64,000 bases of DNA from Pseudomonas silvicola (GTDB lineage: Bacteria > Pseudomonadota > Gammaproteobacteria > Pseudomonadales > Pseudomonadaceae). Location: NCBI RefSeq assembly GCF_026651855.1, contig NZ_CP093280.1:598001-662000 (forward strand). Reading direction: 5' to 3'. Of the stretch, positions 29,313-40,625 are shown in pieces. The notes under the pieces are model-generated. The model saw only the letters and a program-made list of their open reading frames with translations, did not search any database and was not told where the DNA came from. Both the position numbers and the translations under genes were made by a program. The stretch's first letter is position 1, and each line of letters starts with the position of its first letter.

Positions 29313-29507
29313 ATGAACGAAATCTTCAGGTTGTTACTCAATATCTATCGCCATTTGCACCGGTTTCTGCGTGAATACCGCGCTTTGCGCGTCACGTCGT
29401 TCCGCGCTCCGTTACCGGCGGCTATGCTGGGGTTGAGTTTGCCCCTGCCCGGCGCGCCGTGGAGCGTGGGCCGACCGGAAACCTTTTATCGTCGGTTGCC
29501 CTTTTGA
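29313..29507 (+). CDS. rimA: Small protein RimA, first gene of the rimABK operon
   Basis: A 64-residue basic protein. ATG at 29313 has a strong GGAGG 6 bases upstream. The N terminus is a helix (MNEIFRLLLNIYRHLHRFLREYRALR) and the C terminus is rich in Pro and Leu. Its stop overlaps the rimB TTG start (TTGA), so translation is coupled. In P. fluorescens the rimABK operon controls glutamation of ribosomal protein S6, and RimA is reported as an accessory regulator tied to cyclic-di-GMP. I assign the name from position and size, not from sequence similarity that I can verify. Confidence 0.6.
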   Translation: MNEIFRLLLNIYRHLHRFLREYRALRVTSFRAPLPAAMLGLSLPLPGAPWSVGRPETFYRRLPF

Positions 29508-29986
29508 AAACATTTGATCATTTGACCGTTATCGGCCTGCGCGAGTGGGTGGCGCTCCCCGATCTTGGGGTCGCCGGCCTGCGTGCCAAGATCGATACCG
29601 GCGCCAGCACCTCAAGCCTGCACGCTACGGAAATAGAGCCGTTCGAGCGCAATGGCGAGAAGTGGGTGCGTTTCAATGCCCACCTGGGCTCCGTGGTGCA
29701 ACTGCGCCACCGTCGATGCGAAGCACCGCTGGTGGCAATGAAGACCATCAAGAGCTCCAACGGCCACGCACAGACCCGCTACGTCATCCGCACCACCCTG
29801 GCGCTGGGCGACCGGGTGTGGGATGTGGAATTTACCCTGGCCTGCCGCAAGGCGATGCGTTATCGCCTGCTGCTGGGCTCCAAAGCCCTGGTGCATGGCC
29901 AATTGGTGGTCAACCCAGGCGTTACCTACGTTCAAGACAAGCCGGTGTTCCCGGCCTCTACTACCTCTTCCACAGGTGTTGCATGA
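29504..29986 (+). CDS. rimB: Retropepsin-like protease RimB (ATP-dependent zinc protease family)
   Basis: A 160-residue protein of the COG4067 family. The active-site motif is [19 protein letters not shown], an aspartic-protease-type DTGA triad; the ending [11 protein letters not shown] is conserved. The start is a TTG at 29504 overlapping the rimA stop, and the stop overlaps rimK by 4 bases (ATGA). In P. fluorescens RimB counteracts or tunes RimK-dependent polyglutamation of S6. An upstream in-frame GTG at 29459 has no ribosome binding site, and the overlap pattern supports the TTG. Confidence 0.85.
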   Translation: MKTFDHLTVIGLREWVALPDLGVAGLRAKIDTGASTSSLHATEIEPFERNGEKWVRFNAHLGSVVQLRHRRCEAPLVAMKTIKSSNGHAQTRYVIRTTLALGDRVWDVEFTLACRKAMRYRLLLGSKALVHGQLVVNPGVTYVQDKPVFPASTTSSTGVA

Positions 29987-30888
29987 AGATCGCTGTGCTG
30001 TCGCGGAACCCGCGTCTGTATTCCACCCGCCGCCTGGTTGAAGCCGGGGTCGCTCGCGGGCATGAAATGGTAGTGATCGATACCTTGCGCGCCTACATGA
30101 ACATCGCCAGCCACAAGCCGCAGATCCATTACCGCGGCAAACCGCTGGAAGGCTTCGACGCAGTGATTCCACGCATCGGCGCCTCGGTGACTTTCTATGG
30201 CTGCGCGGTGTTGCGCCAGTTCGAAATGATGGGGGTGTACCCACTCAACGAGTCGGTGGCCATCGCCCGCTCTCGCGACAAGCTGCGCTCGCTGCAGTTG
30301 CTGTCGCGCCGCGGCATCGGCCTGCCGGTGACAGGGTTCGCTCACTCCCCCGATGATATTCCCGACCTGATCCAGATGGTCAACGGCGCACCGCTGGTGA
30401 TCAAGGTACTGGAAGGCACCCAGGGCATCGGCGTGGTGCTGTGCGAAACCACCAAGGCGGCCGAATCGGTGATCGAGGCCTTCATGGGCCTGAAGCAGAA
30501 CATCATGGTGCAGGAATACATCAAGGAAGCCGGTGGCGCCGACATTCGCTGCTTCGTGGTGGGTGACAAGGTCATCGCCTCGATGAAGCGTCAGGCCAAA
30601 CCGGGTGAATTCCGCTCAAACCTGCACCGCGGCGGCAGCGCAAGCCTGATCAAGATCACCCCCGAAGAGCGCATGACCGCCATTCGCGCGGCCAAGGTCA
30701 TGGGCTTGAGCGTGGCTGGCGTGGATATCCTGCGCTCCAACCACGGGCCGCTGGTGATGGAAGTGAATTCCTCGCCAGGGCTGGAAGGTATTGAAGTGAC
30801 CACCGGCAAGGACGTGGCCGGGATGATCATCGAGCACCTGGAGAAGAACGGTGGGCCCAACCAGACCAGGACCAAGGGCAAAGGCTGA
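29983..30888 (+). CDS. rimK: Ribosomal protein S6--L-glutamate ligase
   Basis: ATP-grasp ligase that adds glutamates to the C terminus of ribosomal protein S6. The 301 residues start [18 protein letters not shown]. They contain [38 protein letters not shown] (ATP-binding), [19 protein letters not shown] and [14 protein letters not shown] with the metal-binding Glu/Asn. It is the third gene of rimABK, coupled to rimB by ATGA. It affects translation of motility and virulence functions in P. fluorescens. Confidence 0.96.
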   Translation: MKIAVLSRNPRLYSTRRLVEAGVARGHEMVVIDTLRAYMNIASHKPQIHYRGKPLEGFDAVIPRIGASVTFYGCAVLRQFEMMGVYPLNESVAIARSRDKLRSLQLLSRRGIGLPVTGFAHSPDDIPDLIQMVNGAPLVIKVLEGTQGIGVVLCETTKAAESVIEAFMGLKQNIMVQEYIKEAGGADIRCFVVGDKVIASMKRQAKPGEFRSNLHRGGSASLIKITPEERMTAIRAAKVMGLSVAGVDILRSNHGPLVMEVNSSPGLEGIEVTTGKDVAGMIIEHLEKNGGPNQTRTKGKG

Positions 30889-30922
30889 TCCAGTACCGTT
30901 TGGAATCAGGCGACGCGCACCG

Positions 30923-32236
30923 TCAGGTGGCGTCGCGGGGCAGCATCAGGCCCAGCGGCAAGCGCACTCGCGCTTCCAGCCCGCCACCCGAGCGGTTGCG
31001 CAGTTCGACGTTGCCGCCATGCATGGCGGCAATGCGCTTCACGATGGCCAGGCCCAACCCGGTGCCCTTGCCACTGCGCGCGCGGTCGCCGCGAATGAAC
31101 GGGTCGAAAATACTCGCCAGCTCTTCTTCCGGAATACCCGCGCCCCGGTCCAGCACGCTGAGCACCACATAAGGCGCGCTGTTGTCCCCCGACACATAGG
31201 CCGCCACTTCCACGCCATCACCCGCATGGTGCAGGGCATTGCCAATCAGGTTGGTCAGCAAGCGTTTCATCGAGACCCGGCGCAGCGGGAACGGCGGTAT
31301 CGGCTCCAGGCACAGGCGCACCTGCTCGTGGGGCTGATTGAACGGCGCCACGGCTTCCTCGACCAACTGCGCCAGGTCGACCTCCTCGACGGCCTCGTCG
31401 CGGCCATCCCGGATGAAGGCCAGGAACTGGTCGAGAATCGCGTCCATGTCTTCGATGTCCCGCTGCATGTCCGCGGCCAGGTCGCTGCTGGGGTCCATGA
31501 ACTCGGTGGACAGGCGTAGTCGGGTCAATGGCGTGCGCAGGTCGTGGGAAACCCCCGCCAGCATCAACTCACGCTCGCGCCCCGCCTGTTCGACATCCTC
31601 GGCCATCTGGTTGAATGCCTTGTAGACCTCGGTCATCTCGCTGGGCGTGTCACTGACTGGCAGGCGCACACTGCGCCCCTGCCCCAGTTGCCGGGCGGCG
31701 AATACCAGGCGCTTGAGTGGCTGGTTGAGCTGGCGTACGAAGATCCACGCCGATGCCGTGGACAGCAACCCGATGGCCAGGAACCAGCCCAGCACGCTCC
31801 AGATCTTCTGCCCGCGCAAAGGATGCGGGTACAGCGGTACCTTCAGCCAGCCAGCCCCCAGGCTTGGCGCCCGTACCCACAAGGCAGGTGGGGCGTGCAC
31901 ACGCAGGCGCACCTCGGTGTCCTCACCCAGTTCGGCCTGCATCTGGCGCTGGTAGATCTCGCTGTAGGGCCAGTGCTGTTCGCCTTCGGGCACACCGCCA
32001 CCCACCACGCGGATCAGGCCAGCGGCATCGGCGATGCGTTCACGGTCATCTTCGTCGGCGGCCCAATAGGCACGCAGGGTCAGCGCCACACCATGGCTGT
32101 ATTGCCGGTCCACCAGCACGTCCTCGTTCATCAACAGATAAACCAGGGTCAGCGCCTTGGAGAACAGCACGACAATCAGCACCAGCCACAGGGTGCGGGC
32201 GAAAAAGCTCTGGGGAAACCAAACCGGGGTTTTCAT
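30923..32236 (-). CDS. envZ: EnvZ/AmgS-type envelope sensor histidine kinase
   Basis: A 437-residue inner-membrane kinase. TM1 (about residues 12-35) and TM2 (about 150-170) flank a periplasmic domain, followed by HAMP (RQLNQPLKRLVFAARQLGQG). The HisKA box GVSHDLRTPLTRLRL has His231. The ATPase domain has NLIGNALHH, DRGAGIPEEE and GKGTGLGLAIVKR. The orthologous position in P. aeruginosa is amgS, which responds to misfolded membrane proteins and confers aminoglycoside tolerance. The response-regulator gene ompR lies 107 bases upstream. A REP-like sequence lies between them. Confidence 0.9.
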   Translation of the reverse strand: MKTPVWFPQSFFARTLWLVLIVVLFSKALTLVYLLMNEDVLVDRQYSHGVALTLRAYWAADEDDRERIADAAGLIRVVGGGVPEGEQHWPYSEIYQRQMQAELGEDTEVRLRVHAPPALWVRAPSLGAGWLKVPLYPHPLRGQKIWSVLGWFLAIGLLSTASAWIFVRQLNQPLKRLVFAARQLGQGRSVRLPVSDTPSEMTEVYKAFNQMAEDVEQAGRERELMLAGVSHDLRTPLTRLRLSTEFMDPSSDLAADMQRDIEDMDAILDQFLAFIRDGRDEAVEEVDLAQLVEEAVAPFNQPHEQVRLCLEPIPPFPLRRVSMKRLLTNLIGNALHHAGDGVEVAAYVSGDNSAPYVVLSVLDRGAGIPEEELASIFDPFIRGDRARSGKGTGLGLAIVKRIAAMHGGNVELRNRSGGGLEARVRLPLGLMLPRDAT

Positions 32237-32249
32237 AAACAACAGCCAT

Positions 32250-32335
32250 AAACATCGCAGGAACGAGCGCCGCTCGCGCAGGTTGCGGATAACGAGCCTT
32301 CCGGGCCATCGCGCCGGAACGGCTCGCTCCTACAA
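32250..32335. repeat. REP-like repeat between ompR and envZ
   Basis: An imperfect inverted arrangement: AGGAACGAGCG near 32259 and CGGCTCGCTCCTAC near 32320, around a GC-rich centre. The CGCTCCTAC end is typical of intergenic palindromes in P. putida-type genomes. Its position inside a two-component operon may lower envZ expression relative to ompR. Confidence 0.5.
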
Positions 32336-32343
32336 ATGCCCCA

Positions 32344-33075
32344 TCACTTGCTGTTGCCGTCCGGCACGAACACGTAACCCACGCCCCACACGGTCTGGAT
32401 GTAGCGCGGCTTGGACGGGTCGGGCTCGATCATACGACGCAGGCGGGAAATCTGTACATCGATGGATCGCTCCAGCGCGTCCCACTCGCGGCCGCGGGCC
32501 AGGTTCATCAATTTGTCGCGGGTCAGCGGCTCGCGGGCGTGCATGACCAGCGCCTTGAGCACGGCGAACTCGCCGGTGGTCAGCATGTGCACTTCGTCGC
32601 CACGCTTGAGCTCGCGGGTGGCCAGCGACAGGGAATAGTCGCCGAAGGTGACCACCTCGTCCTCGCTGGCCGGGGCGCCGGGCACCGGAGCGACACGGCG
32701 GAACAGCACCGCCTTGATACGCGCCACCAGCTCGTGGGGGTTGAATGGTTTGCCCAGGTAGTCGTCGGCGTGCTCCAGCCCGCGGATGCGGTCCTGGTCG
32801 TCACCCTTCGCGGTGAGCATGATCACCGGGATGGGGTTGGCCTTCTCGCGACGCAGGCGCGCGGCGGCCGTGAGGCCGTCTTCGCCGGGCAGCATCAGGT
32901 CGAGCACGATCAGATTGTAGGACTCGCGCGCCAACAGGCGGTCCATTTCCTTGGTGTCCCCCACGGCGCGGACATTGAAGTCGGTGTTTTCGGTGAGGAA
33001 GCGCACCAGCCGATCCCGGATGACCTGATCGTCGTCAACAATCAGAATCTTTGGTGCTTGTGCAGTACTGCTCAT
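32344..33075 (-). CDS. ompR: OmpR/AmgR-type response regulator
   Basis: A 243-residue OmpR-family regulator, partner of the downstream kinase. The receiver has IVDDDQVIRDRLVRFL, phospho-acceptor Asp59 in LIVLDLMLPGEDG, and the MLTAKGDD and GKPFNPHEL signatures. The C-terminal winged helix ends RSIDVQISRLRRMIEPDPSKPRYIQTVWGVGYVF (typical). It is divergent from tex across 214 bases. Regulates envelope-stress genes if orthologous to AmgR. Confidence 0.94.
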   Translation of the reverse strand: MSSTAQAPKILIVDDDQVIRDRLVRFLTENTDFNVRAVGDTKEMDRLLARESYNLIVLDLMLPGEDGLTAAARLRREKANPIPVIMLTAKGDDQDRIRGLEHADDYLGKPFNPHELVARIKAVLFRRVAPVPGAPASEDEVVTFGDYSLSLATRELKRGDEVHMLTTGEFAVLKALVMHAREPLTRDKLMNLARGREWDALERSIDVQISRLRRMIEPDPSKPRYIQTVWGVGYVFVPDGNSK

Positions 33076-33289
33076 GGCTTACTCCTGTGATCTCGGCGTG
33101 CATTATGGCGCAGCTGCCGAAACAGTGTGCTGTGTGCATTGTTAGCAGATTTTACCTGGGTTGCCATGGCAGACACGCCGACAGGTGACTTTGCCATCAT
33201 GCCCCAACCCGGAATCGCTGGTTATAATGCGCCCCTTTCAGGCCGGGCGTGCCCGGCGGCTCTGCATTCACAATTGGTCAGGTGGTCTT

Positions 33290-35610
<2,321 letters not shown>

Positions 35611-35611
<1 letters not shown>

Positions 35612-35994
35612 TGGACATCCCTGAAGCGCTGGTACACAGCGCCTTCAGCCAAATGCTGGGCTGCCGCCTGCTGAGCCTGGAAAAGGGCAAGGCCGAGGTG
35701 GCCCTGGCGCTGGAGCCGCACCTGCGCAACCGGGGCCAGGTGATGCACGGCGGCGCGCTGTTCAGCCTGGTGGACATCACCATGGGCCTGGCCTGCTCAA
35801 GCCACCACGGTTTCGACCAGCAGAGCGTGACCCTGGAGTGCAAGATCAACTATATGCGCCCGGTCGCCCAGGGCGAGGTGGTGTGCGTGGCCACCATCGT
35901 CCACGGTGGCAAGCGCACGCTGGTGGTCGACGCCGAAGTGCTTCAGGGCGACAAACTGATGGCAAAAGCACAGGGGACCTTCGTGGTTCTCTAG
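35611..35994 (+). CDS. PaaI-family thioesterase
   Basis: A 127-residue hotdog-fold acyl-CoA thioesterase. The family motif is NRGQVMHGGALFSLVDITMGLAC, followed by VTLECKINYMRPV and GKRTLVVDAEV. The ATG shares its A with the tex stop (TGATG), so it is translationally coupled to tex. The substrate is unknown; PaaI relatives cleave phenylacetyl-CoA derivatives or other aryl/acyl-CoAs. Confidence 0.87.
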
Positions 35995-36021
35995 CGATTT
36001 GTATCCCTAATGAGTTAATTT

Positions 36022-36168
36022 CGGCACTGCGTACGCGGTGCCGGAATCGACTACCTGGAAAAAGCGGAACGTCAGACGAAAATTCTGACACTAAGCAACA
36101 TAACCAGGCGACAACGCCGGTTCCTTTCGTCACCCTTGTAGACCGTCAACTCTACCCCCATATTGGGG
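36022..36168 (+). promoter_or_regulatory. Structured gshA leader with three hairpins
   Basis: A near-palindrome CGGCACTGCGTACGCGGTGCCG at 36022-36043 (possibly a terminator for tex and the thioesterase; described in two halves CGGCAC and GTGCCG), a hairpin GTCAGA / TCTGAC at 36071-36089, and CCCCA-TAT-TGGGG at 36156-36168. The last ends 25 bases before the gshA start. The stretch contains no gene. The role is inferred. Confidence 0.4.
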
Positions 36169-36193
36169 CGACTGACGCGTGAAGGAATCCAAC

Positions 36194-37777
36194 TTGAGCG
36201 AACTTCTCAACCGCCGCCTGCGCCTTTTGGGCGAGCGAGCCAACCTGACCCTGCTCGAGCATTGCCTGCACGGCATCGAGCGCGAATGCCTGCGTGTCAC
36301 TGCCCAGGGCCGCCTGGCACAGACCCCGCACCCCGAAGCGCTGGGCGCCGCGCTGACCCATGAACAGATCACCACTGACTATTCCGAGTCGCTGCTGGAG
36401 TTCATCACCCCGGCCCTCGAAGATCCTGCGCAAACCCTGCAGAGCCTGGAGAAGATCCACCGCTTCGCCTACACCAAGCTGGGCAACGAGTTCCTCTGGA
36501 GCCCGTCGATGCCTTGCCCGCTGCCGGCTGAAGAAGACATCCCGATCGCTTACTACGGCACCTCGAACATCGGCCAGCTCAAGTACGTGTACCGCCAGGG
36601 CCTGGCCCTGCGCTACGGCCGCACCATGCAGTGCATCGCCGGTATCCATTACAACTTCTCGTTGCCCGAGCAGCTGTGGCCGCTGCTGCGCGAAGCCGAA
36701 GGCGCCGTGCAGACCGACCGTGACTACCAGTCCGCGGCCTACATTGGCCTGATCCGCAACTTCCGCCGCTACAGCTGGCTGCTGATGTACCTGTTCGGTG
36801 CCTCGCCAGCCCTGGACGCCGGTTTTCTGCGCGGGCGCAGCCACCAGTTGGAGCAACTGGACGCTGACACCCTGTATTTGCCGTACGCCACCAGCCTGCG
36901 CATGAGCGACCTGGGTTACCAGAGCAACGCCCAGGCCGGCCTGACCCCTTGCTACAACGACCTGCCCAGCTACACCGACAGCCTGCGCAAGGCCGTGGCC
37001 ACGCCGTATGCGCCGTATGTGCAGATCGGCACCCACAAGGATGGCGAGTGGGTGCAGCTGAACACCAACATCCTGCAGATCGAAAACGAGTACTACTCCA
37101 ACATTCGCCCCAAGCGCGTGACCTACACTGGCGAGCGGCCTATCCAGGCGCTGATGGCCCGTGGGGTGCAGTACGTGGAAGTGCGCTGCCTGGACATCAA
37201 CCCGTTCCTGCCCACCGGCATCGACCTGCCGGAAGCGCGGTTCATGGACGCCTTCCTGCTGTACTGCGCCCTGCAGGACAGCCCGCTGCTGGAAACCACC
37301 GAGTGCGGCGGCGCTACCAACAACTTCCTGAGCGTGGTCAAGGAAGGCCGCAAGCCCGGCCTGCAGCTGCAGCGTGACGGTCAGCCGGTGGAACTCAAGC
37401 AATGGGCCAGCGAACTGCTGGACCAGATCGCCCCACTGGCCAGCCTGCTCGACCAAAGCCACGGCAGCGACGAACACGCCAAGGCCCTGGCCGCCCAGCG
37501 TGCCAAAGTCAGCGACCCGTCGCTGACCCCCTCCGCGCAAGTGCTGGCAAGCATGGCCGAGCACAAGGAAAGTTTCGCCCAGTTCTCCCTGCGTCAGAGC
37601 CAGGCCCACGCGGAGTTCTTCCGCAGCCAGGCGCTGAGCACGGAAGAACAGGCGAAATTCGAGGAAATGGCGCGCAAGTCCATTGCCGAGCAGGCCGAGC
37701 TGGAACAGACCGAAGTGGGTGATTTCGACACCTTCGTCGGCTCGTACCAGGCCAGCATCCTGGCGATCAGCAACTGA
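36194..37777 (+). CDS. gshA: Glutamate--cysteine ligase
   Basis: First step of glutathione synthesis: L-glutamate plus L-cysteine plus ATP to gamma-glutamylcysteine. The 527-residue protein has [37 protein letters not shown] and [15 protein letters not shown], all class I GshA signatures. I chose the TTG at 36194 because GAAGGA lies 7 bases upstream and it gives the family start MSELLNRRL. The GTG at 36179 would place that site inside the gene. Rare start codons often lower expression, which fits a feedback-regulated enzyme. Confidence 0.95.
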   Translation: MSELLNRRLRLLGERANLTLLEHCLHGIERECLRVTAQGRLAQTPHPEALGAALTHEQITTDYSESLLEFITPALEDPAQTLQSLEKIHRFAYTKLGNEFLWSPSMPCPLPAEEDIPIAYYGTSNIGQLKYVYRQGLALRYGRTMQCIAGIHYNFSLPEQLWPLLREAEGAVQTDRDYQSAAYIGLIRNFRRYSWLLMYLFGASPALDAGFLRGRSHQLEQLDADTLYLPYATSLRMSDLGYQSNAQAGLTPCYNDLPSYTDSLRKAVATPYAPYVQIGTHKDGEWVQLNTNILQIENEYYSNIRPKRVTYTGERPIQALMARGVQYVEVRCLDINPFLPTGIDLPEARFMDAFLLYCALQDSPLLETTECGGATNNFLSVVKEGRKPGLQLQRDGQPVELKQWASELLDQIAPLASLLDQSHGSDEHAKALAAQRAKVSDPSLTPSAQVLASMAEHKESFAQFSLRQSQAHAEFFRSQALSTEEQAKFEEMARKSIAEQAELEQTEVGDFDTFVGSYQASILAISN

Positions 37778-37806
37778 CCCCAGGGCCGTGCAGTTGCCGG
37801 CAGGAG

Positions 37807-37879
37807 CGGGCGAAGCTCGGGAAAAGAACGCCGCGTATCGTCAGAAATGACGAGGTGCTGCCTTCCCGAGCTTCGCCCG
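37807..37879. repeat. REP pair (BIME-like) between gshA and argA
   Basis: A perfect 17-bp inverted repeat, CGGGCGAAGCTCGGGAA (37807-37823) and its complement (37863-37879), around a 39-base spacer. It sits between convergent genes, where it can also end transcription. Related single units occur at 19610 and 45255-45325. Confidence 0.75.
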
Positions 37880-37900
37880 GTCCTACAAGGTCATGCGGAC

Positions 37901-39202
37901 TTAAAGGGCTTTTTCGAAGATCTTCGAGTTGCGCTGGTAGTTGTACAGCGACGCTCGCGCCGCCGGCAGGCGTTCCACACCGCTAGGCTCGAAGCCACGC
38001 TCGCGGAACCAGTGGGCGGTACGGGTCGTCAGCACGAACAGGGTCTTGAGGCCCATCTCCCGCGCCCGGTCTTCGATGCGCTCCAGCAACTCGTCGCCAC
38101 GGCCGCCATGGCGGTATTCCGGGTTCACGGCCAGGCACGCCAGTTCACCGGCTTCGGAGTCGGCAATGGGGTACAAGGCCGCGCACGCGATGATCATGCC
38201 CTCGCGCTCCACCACGCTGAATTGCTCGATCTCGCGTTCCAGCACTTCACGCGAACGACGCACCAGAATGCCCTGCTCTTCCAGCGGGCTGATCAGGTCC
38301 AGCAGGCCACCGACGTCCTCGATAGCGGCCTCACGCACTTGCTCGAACTGTTCCTGGGCAACCAGAGTGCCGCCACCGTCGCGGGTGAACAGCTCGGTCA
38401 GCAGCGCGCCATTCTCGGCATAGCTGACGATATGGCTGCGGCCAACACCGCCCTTGCAGGCCTGAGCCGCGGCATCCAGCAGCTCGGCCTGGTAGTTTTC
38501 CATGCCCAGGCGTTCCAGGTGCGCTGGCACCTGCTGGGGGCGCAGTTCGCGTACCAATTTGCCGTTGGCGTCGATCAGGCCGCGATCCTCGCCGAACAGC
38601 AGCAGCTTGTCGGCTTCAAGGTCGATGGCCGCGCGGGTAGCGACGTCTTCGCAGGCAATGTTGAACACCTCGCCGGTGGGCGAATAGCCCAGCGGCGACA
38701 GCAAAACGATGGAGCGCTCGTCCAGCAGGCGGTTGATACCCTTGCGGTCAACACGGCGCACTTCGCCCGTGTGGTGGTAGTCAATGCCTTCGACCACACC
38801 GATGGGGCGACCCGTGACCAGGTTGCCGCTGGCCACGCGCAAGCGTGCGCCCTGCATGGGTGATGAAGCCATGTCCATGGACAGGCGCGCTTCGATGGCG
38901 ATGCGCAAAGCGCCGACGGCGTCGACCACGCATTCCAGGGTGGCGGCATCGGTGATGCGCAGGCCACGGTGGTAGTGCGGGGTCAGACCACGGGCCGCCA
39001 GGCGGCTTTCGATCTGTGGGCGCGAGCCGTGCACCAGCACCAGGCGCACGCCCAGGCTGTGCAGCAACACCAGGTCGTGGACGATGTTGCCGAAATTCGG
39101 GTGTTCAAGACCATCGCCGGGCAGCATGACGACAAAGGTGCAGTCCCGGTGGGCGTTGATGTAGGGAGACGCGTGGCGAAGCCAATTGACGTATTCGGGC
39201 AT
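37901..39202 (-). CDS. argA: N-acetylglutamate synthase
   Basis: First step of arginine synthesis: acetyl-CoA plus glutamate to N-acetylglutamate. The 433-residue protein has an N-terminal amino-acid-kinase-like domain (LGVRLVLVHGSRPQIESRLAARG, VLLSPLGYSPTGEVFNIACEDVA) that binds arginine, and a C-terminal GNAT domain (ELACLAVNPEYRHGGRGDELLERIE). In pseudomonads it mainly primes the cyclic acetyl pathway. It is followed upstream on the same strand by argE, with 130 bases between. Confidence 0.95.
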   Translation of the reverse strand: MPEYVNWLRHASPYINAHRDCTFVVMLPGDGLEHPNFGNIVHDLVLLHSLGVRLVLVHGSRPQIESRLAARGLTPHYHRGLRITDAATLECVVDAVGALRIAIEARLSMDMASSPMQGARLRVASGNLVTGRPIGVVEGIDYHHTGEVRRVDRKGINRLLDERSIVLLSPLGYSPTGEVFNIACEDVATRAAIDLEADKLLLFGEDRGLIDANGKLVRELRPQQVPAHLERLGMENYQAELLDAAAQACKGGVGRSHIVSYAENGALLTELFTRDGGGTLVAQEQFEQVREAAIEDVGGLLDLISPLEEQGILVRRSREVLEREIEQFSVVEREGMIIACAALYPIADSEAGELACLAVNPEYRHGGRGDELLERIEDRAREMGLKTLFVLTTRTAHWFRERGFEPSGVERLPAARASLYNYQRNSKIFEKAL

Positions 39203-39332
39203 AACTCAAAAGCCTGTGAAAAAGTGGACGAGCAACATGGGAACGCACAGCTGGCTGCTGGTTATCGTCGTAACAGGCTTGGCGACACGCGCAACTCTCC
39301 TCTGGTCATGTACGAATGGCTGATGCCAACCT

Positions 39333-40487
39333 TTAAAGGCTGACCGGCTTCAGGCAGTAATGTTCGATCAGTTCACGCAATAGACGCACAGTAGGGTCCA
39401 GACGTGACATTTCCAGGAATTCTCCTGGCTGGTGCGCGCAGGCGATGTCGCCAGGGCCCAGAATCAGGGTCTCGCAACCCAGGCGCTGAAGATAAGGTGC
39501 TTCGGTGCCGAATGCCACCGCTTCCGCCCGATGGCCGGTGAGACGTTCGGCTACTTGTACCAGCTCGCAGTCCGCGGCCTGCTCGAAGGGCGGCACTTCG
39601 CTGAACAGCGGCGCATAGTCGATCTTCACCTGGTGCAACTCGGCCAAGGGTTGCAGCTTCTGGCGAATGGCGTCGCGCAGCACCGTGGGGTCCATCCCTG
39701 GCAACGGCCGCAAGTCGAACTCCAGGGAGCACTGGCCGCAAATACGGTTGGGGTTGTCACCGCCATGGATGCAGCCAAAGTTCAGGGTTGGCTGTGGCAC
39801 GCTGAACTGCGGGTTGTTGTATTCCACCTGCCACTGTTTGCGCAGGCCCATCAGCTCGCTGATGGCGCCATGCATCGCTTCCATGGCGCTATGGCCAAGG
39901 CTTGGGTCAGAGGAATGGCCGCTGCGCCCCAGGATATCGATGCGCTCCATCATCACACCCTTGTGCAGGCGCACGGGTTTGAGGCCCGTGGGCTCGCCAA
40001 TCACTGCCGCCCGGCCCAGAGGCCAGCCGGCGGCAGCCAGGGCCTTGGCCCCGGCCATGGAGCTTTCCTCGTCACAGGTGGCGAGAATCAGCAGCGGTTG
40101 CTTGAAGTCATGCACAAGCAATGGCCGCACAGCCTCGATGATCAAGGCGAAGAAACCTTTCATGTCACAGCTGCCCAGGCCTACCCAGCGCCCGTCCACT
40201 TCGGTGAGCGTGAGCGGGTCGGTCTGCCAGAGCTTTTCGTCATACGGCACGGTGTCGCTGTGGCCCGACAGCACCAGGCCGCCAGGGCCGGTGCCGCGGC
40301 TGGCCAGCAGGTTGAACTTGCCCGGCGACACTTCATGAATGTCGCAGGAGAACCCCAGGTCCCCCAGCCAACTGGCCAGCAGGTCGATCACCGGCTTGTT
40401 GGTCTGGTCCAGGCTGGCCTGGGTGCAGCTCACCGAAGGCGCGGCGATCAAGGCGGCGAATTGCTCTTTGAATGAGGGCAGCGGCAT
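39333..40487 (-). CDS. argE: Acetylornithine deacetylase
   Basis: M20-family zinc amidohydrolase; the 384-residue protein starts at 40487 (GGGAGA upstream). Metal-site signatures are [40 protein letters not shown] and ILGPGDIACAHQPGEFLE. The name ArgE follows its full-length similarity pattern and its position before argA. Because pseudomonads recycle acetyl groups through ArgJ, the enzyme may be accessory or act on another N-acyl amino acid. Confidence 0.88.
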   Translation of the reverse strand: MPLPSFKEQFAALIAAPSVSCTQASLDQTNKPVIDLLASWLGDLGFSCDIHEVSPGKFNLLASRGTGPGGLVLSGHSDTVPYDEKLWQTDPLTLTEVDGRWVGLGSCDMKGFFALIIEAVRPLLVHDFKQPLLILATCDEESSMAGAKALAAAGWPLGRAAVIGEPTGLKPVRLHKGVMMERIDILGRSGHSSDPSLGHSAMEAMHGAISELMGLRKQWQVEYNNPQFSVPQPTLNFGCIHGGDNPNRICGQCSLEFDLRPLPGMDPTVLRDAIRQKLQPLAELHQVKIDYAPLFSEVPPFEQAADCELVQVAERLTGHRAEAVAFGTEAPYLQRLGCETLILGPGDIACAHQPGEFLEMSRLDPTVRLLRELIEHYCLKPVSL

Positions 40488-40625
40488 GGTCGTTCTCCCG
40501 TTGGCGAGCCCCATCATAGAGCCATTGAGTACCGAGAATAAACCGCCGGGATGGGACTGCTGTACACTGCACGGCCTTAGCAGTCATCTGCGCTCCTATC
40601 AGAACAGCGCCTGGATTCTCCCGCC

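Noticed and set aside
36179-36193. GTG start of gshA
   Set aside because: The GAAGGA ribosome binding site lies within this stretch and is correctly spaced for the TTG at 36194.
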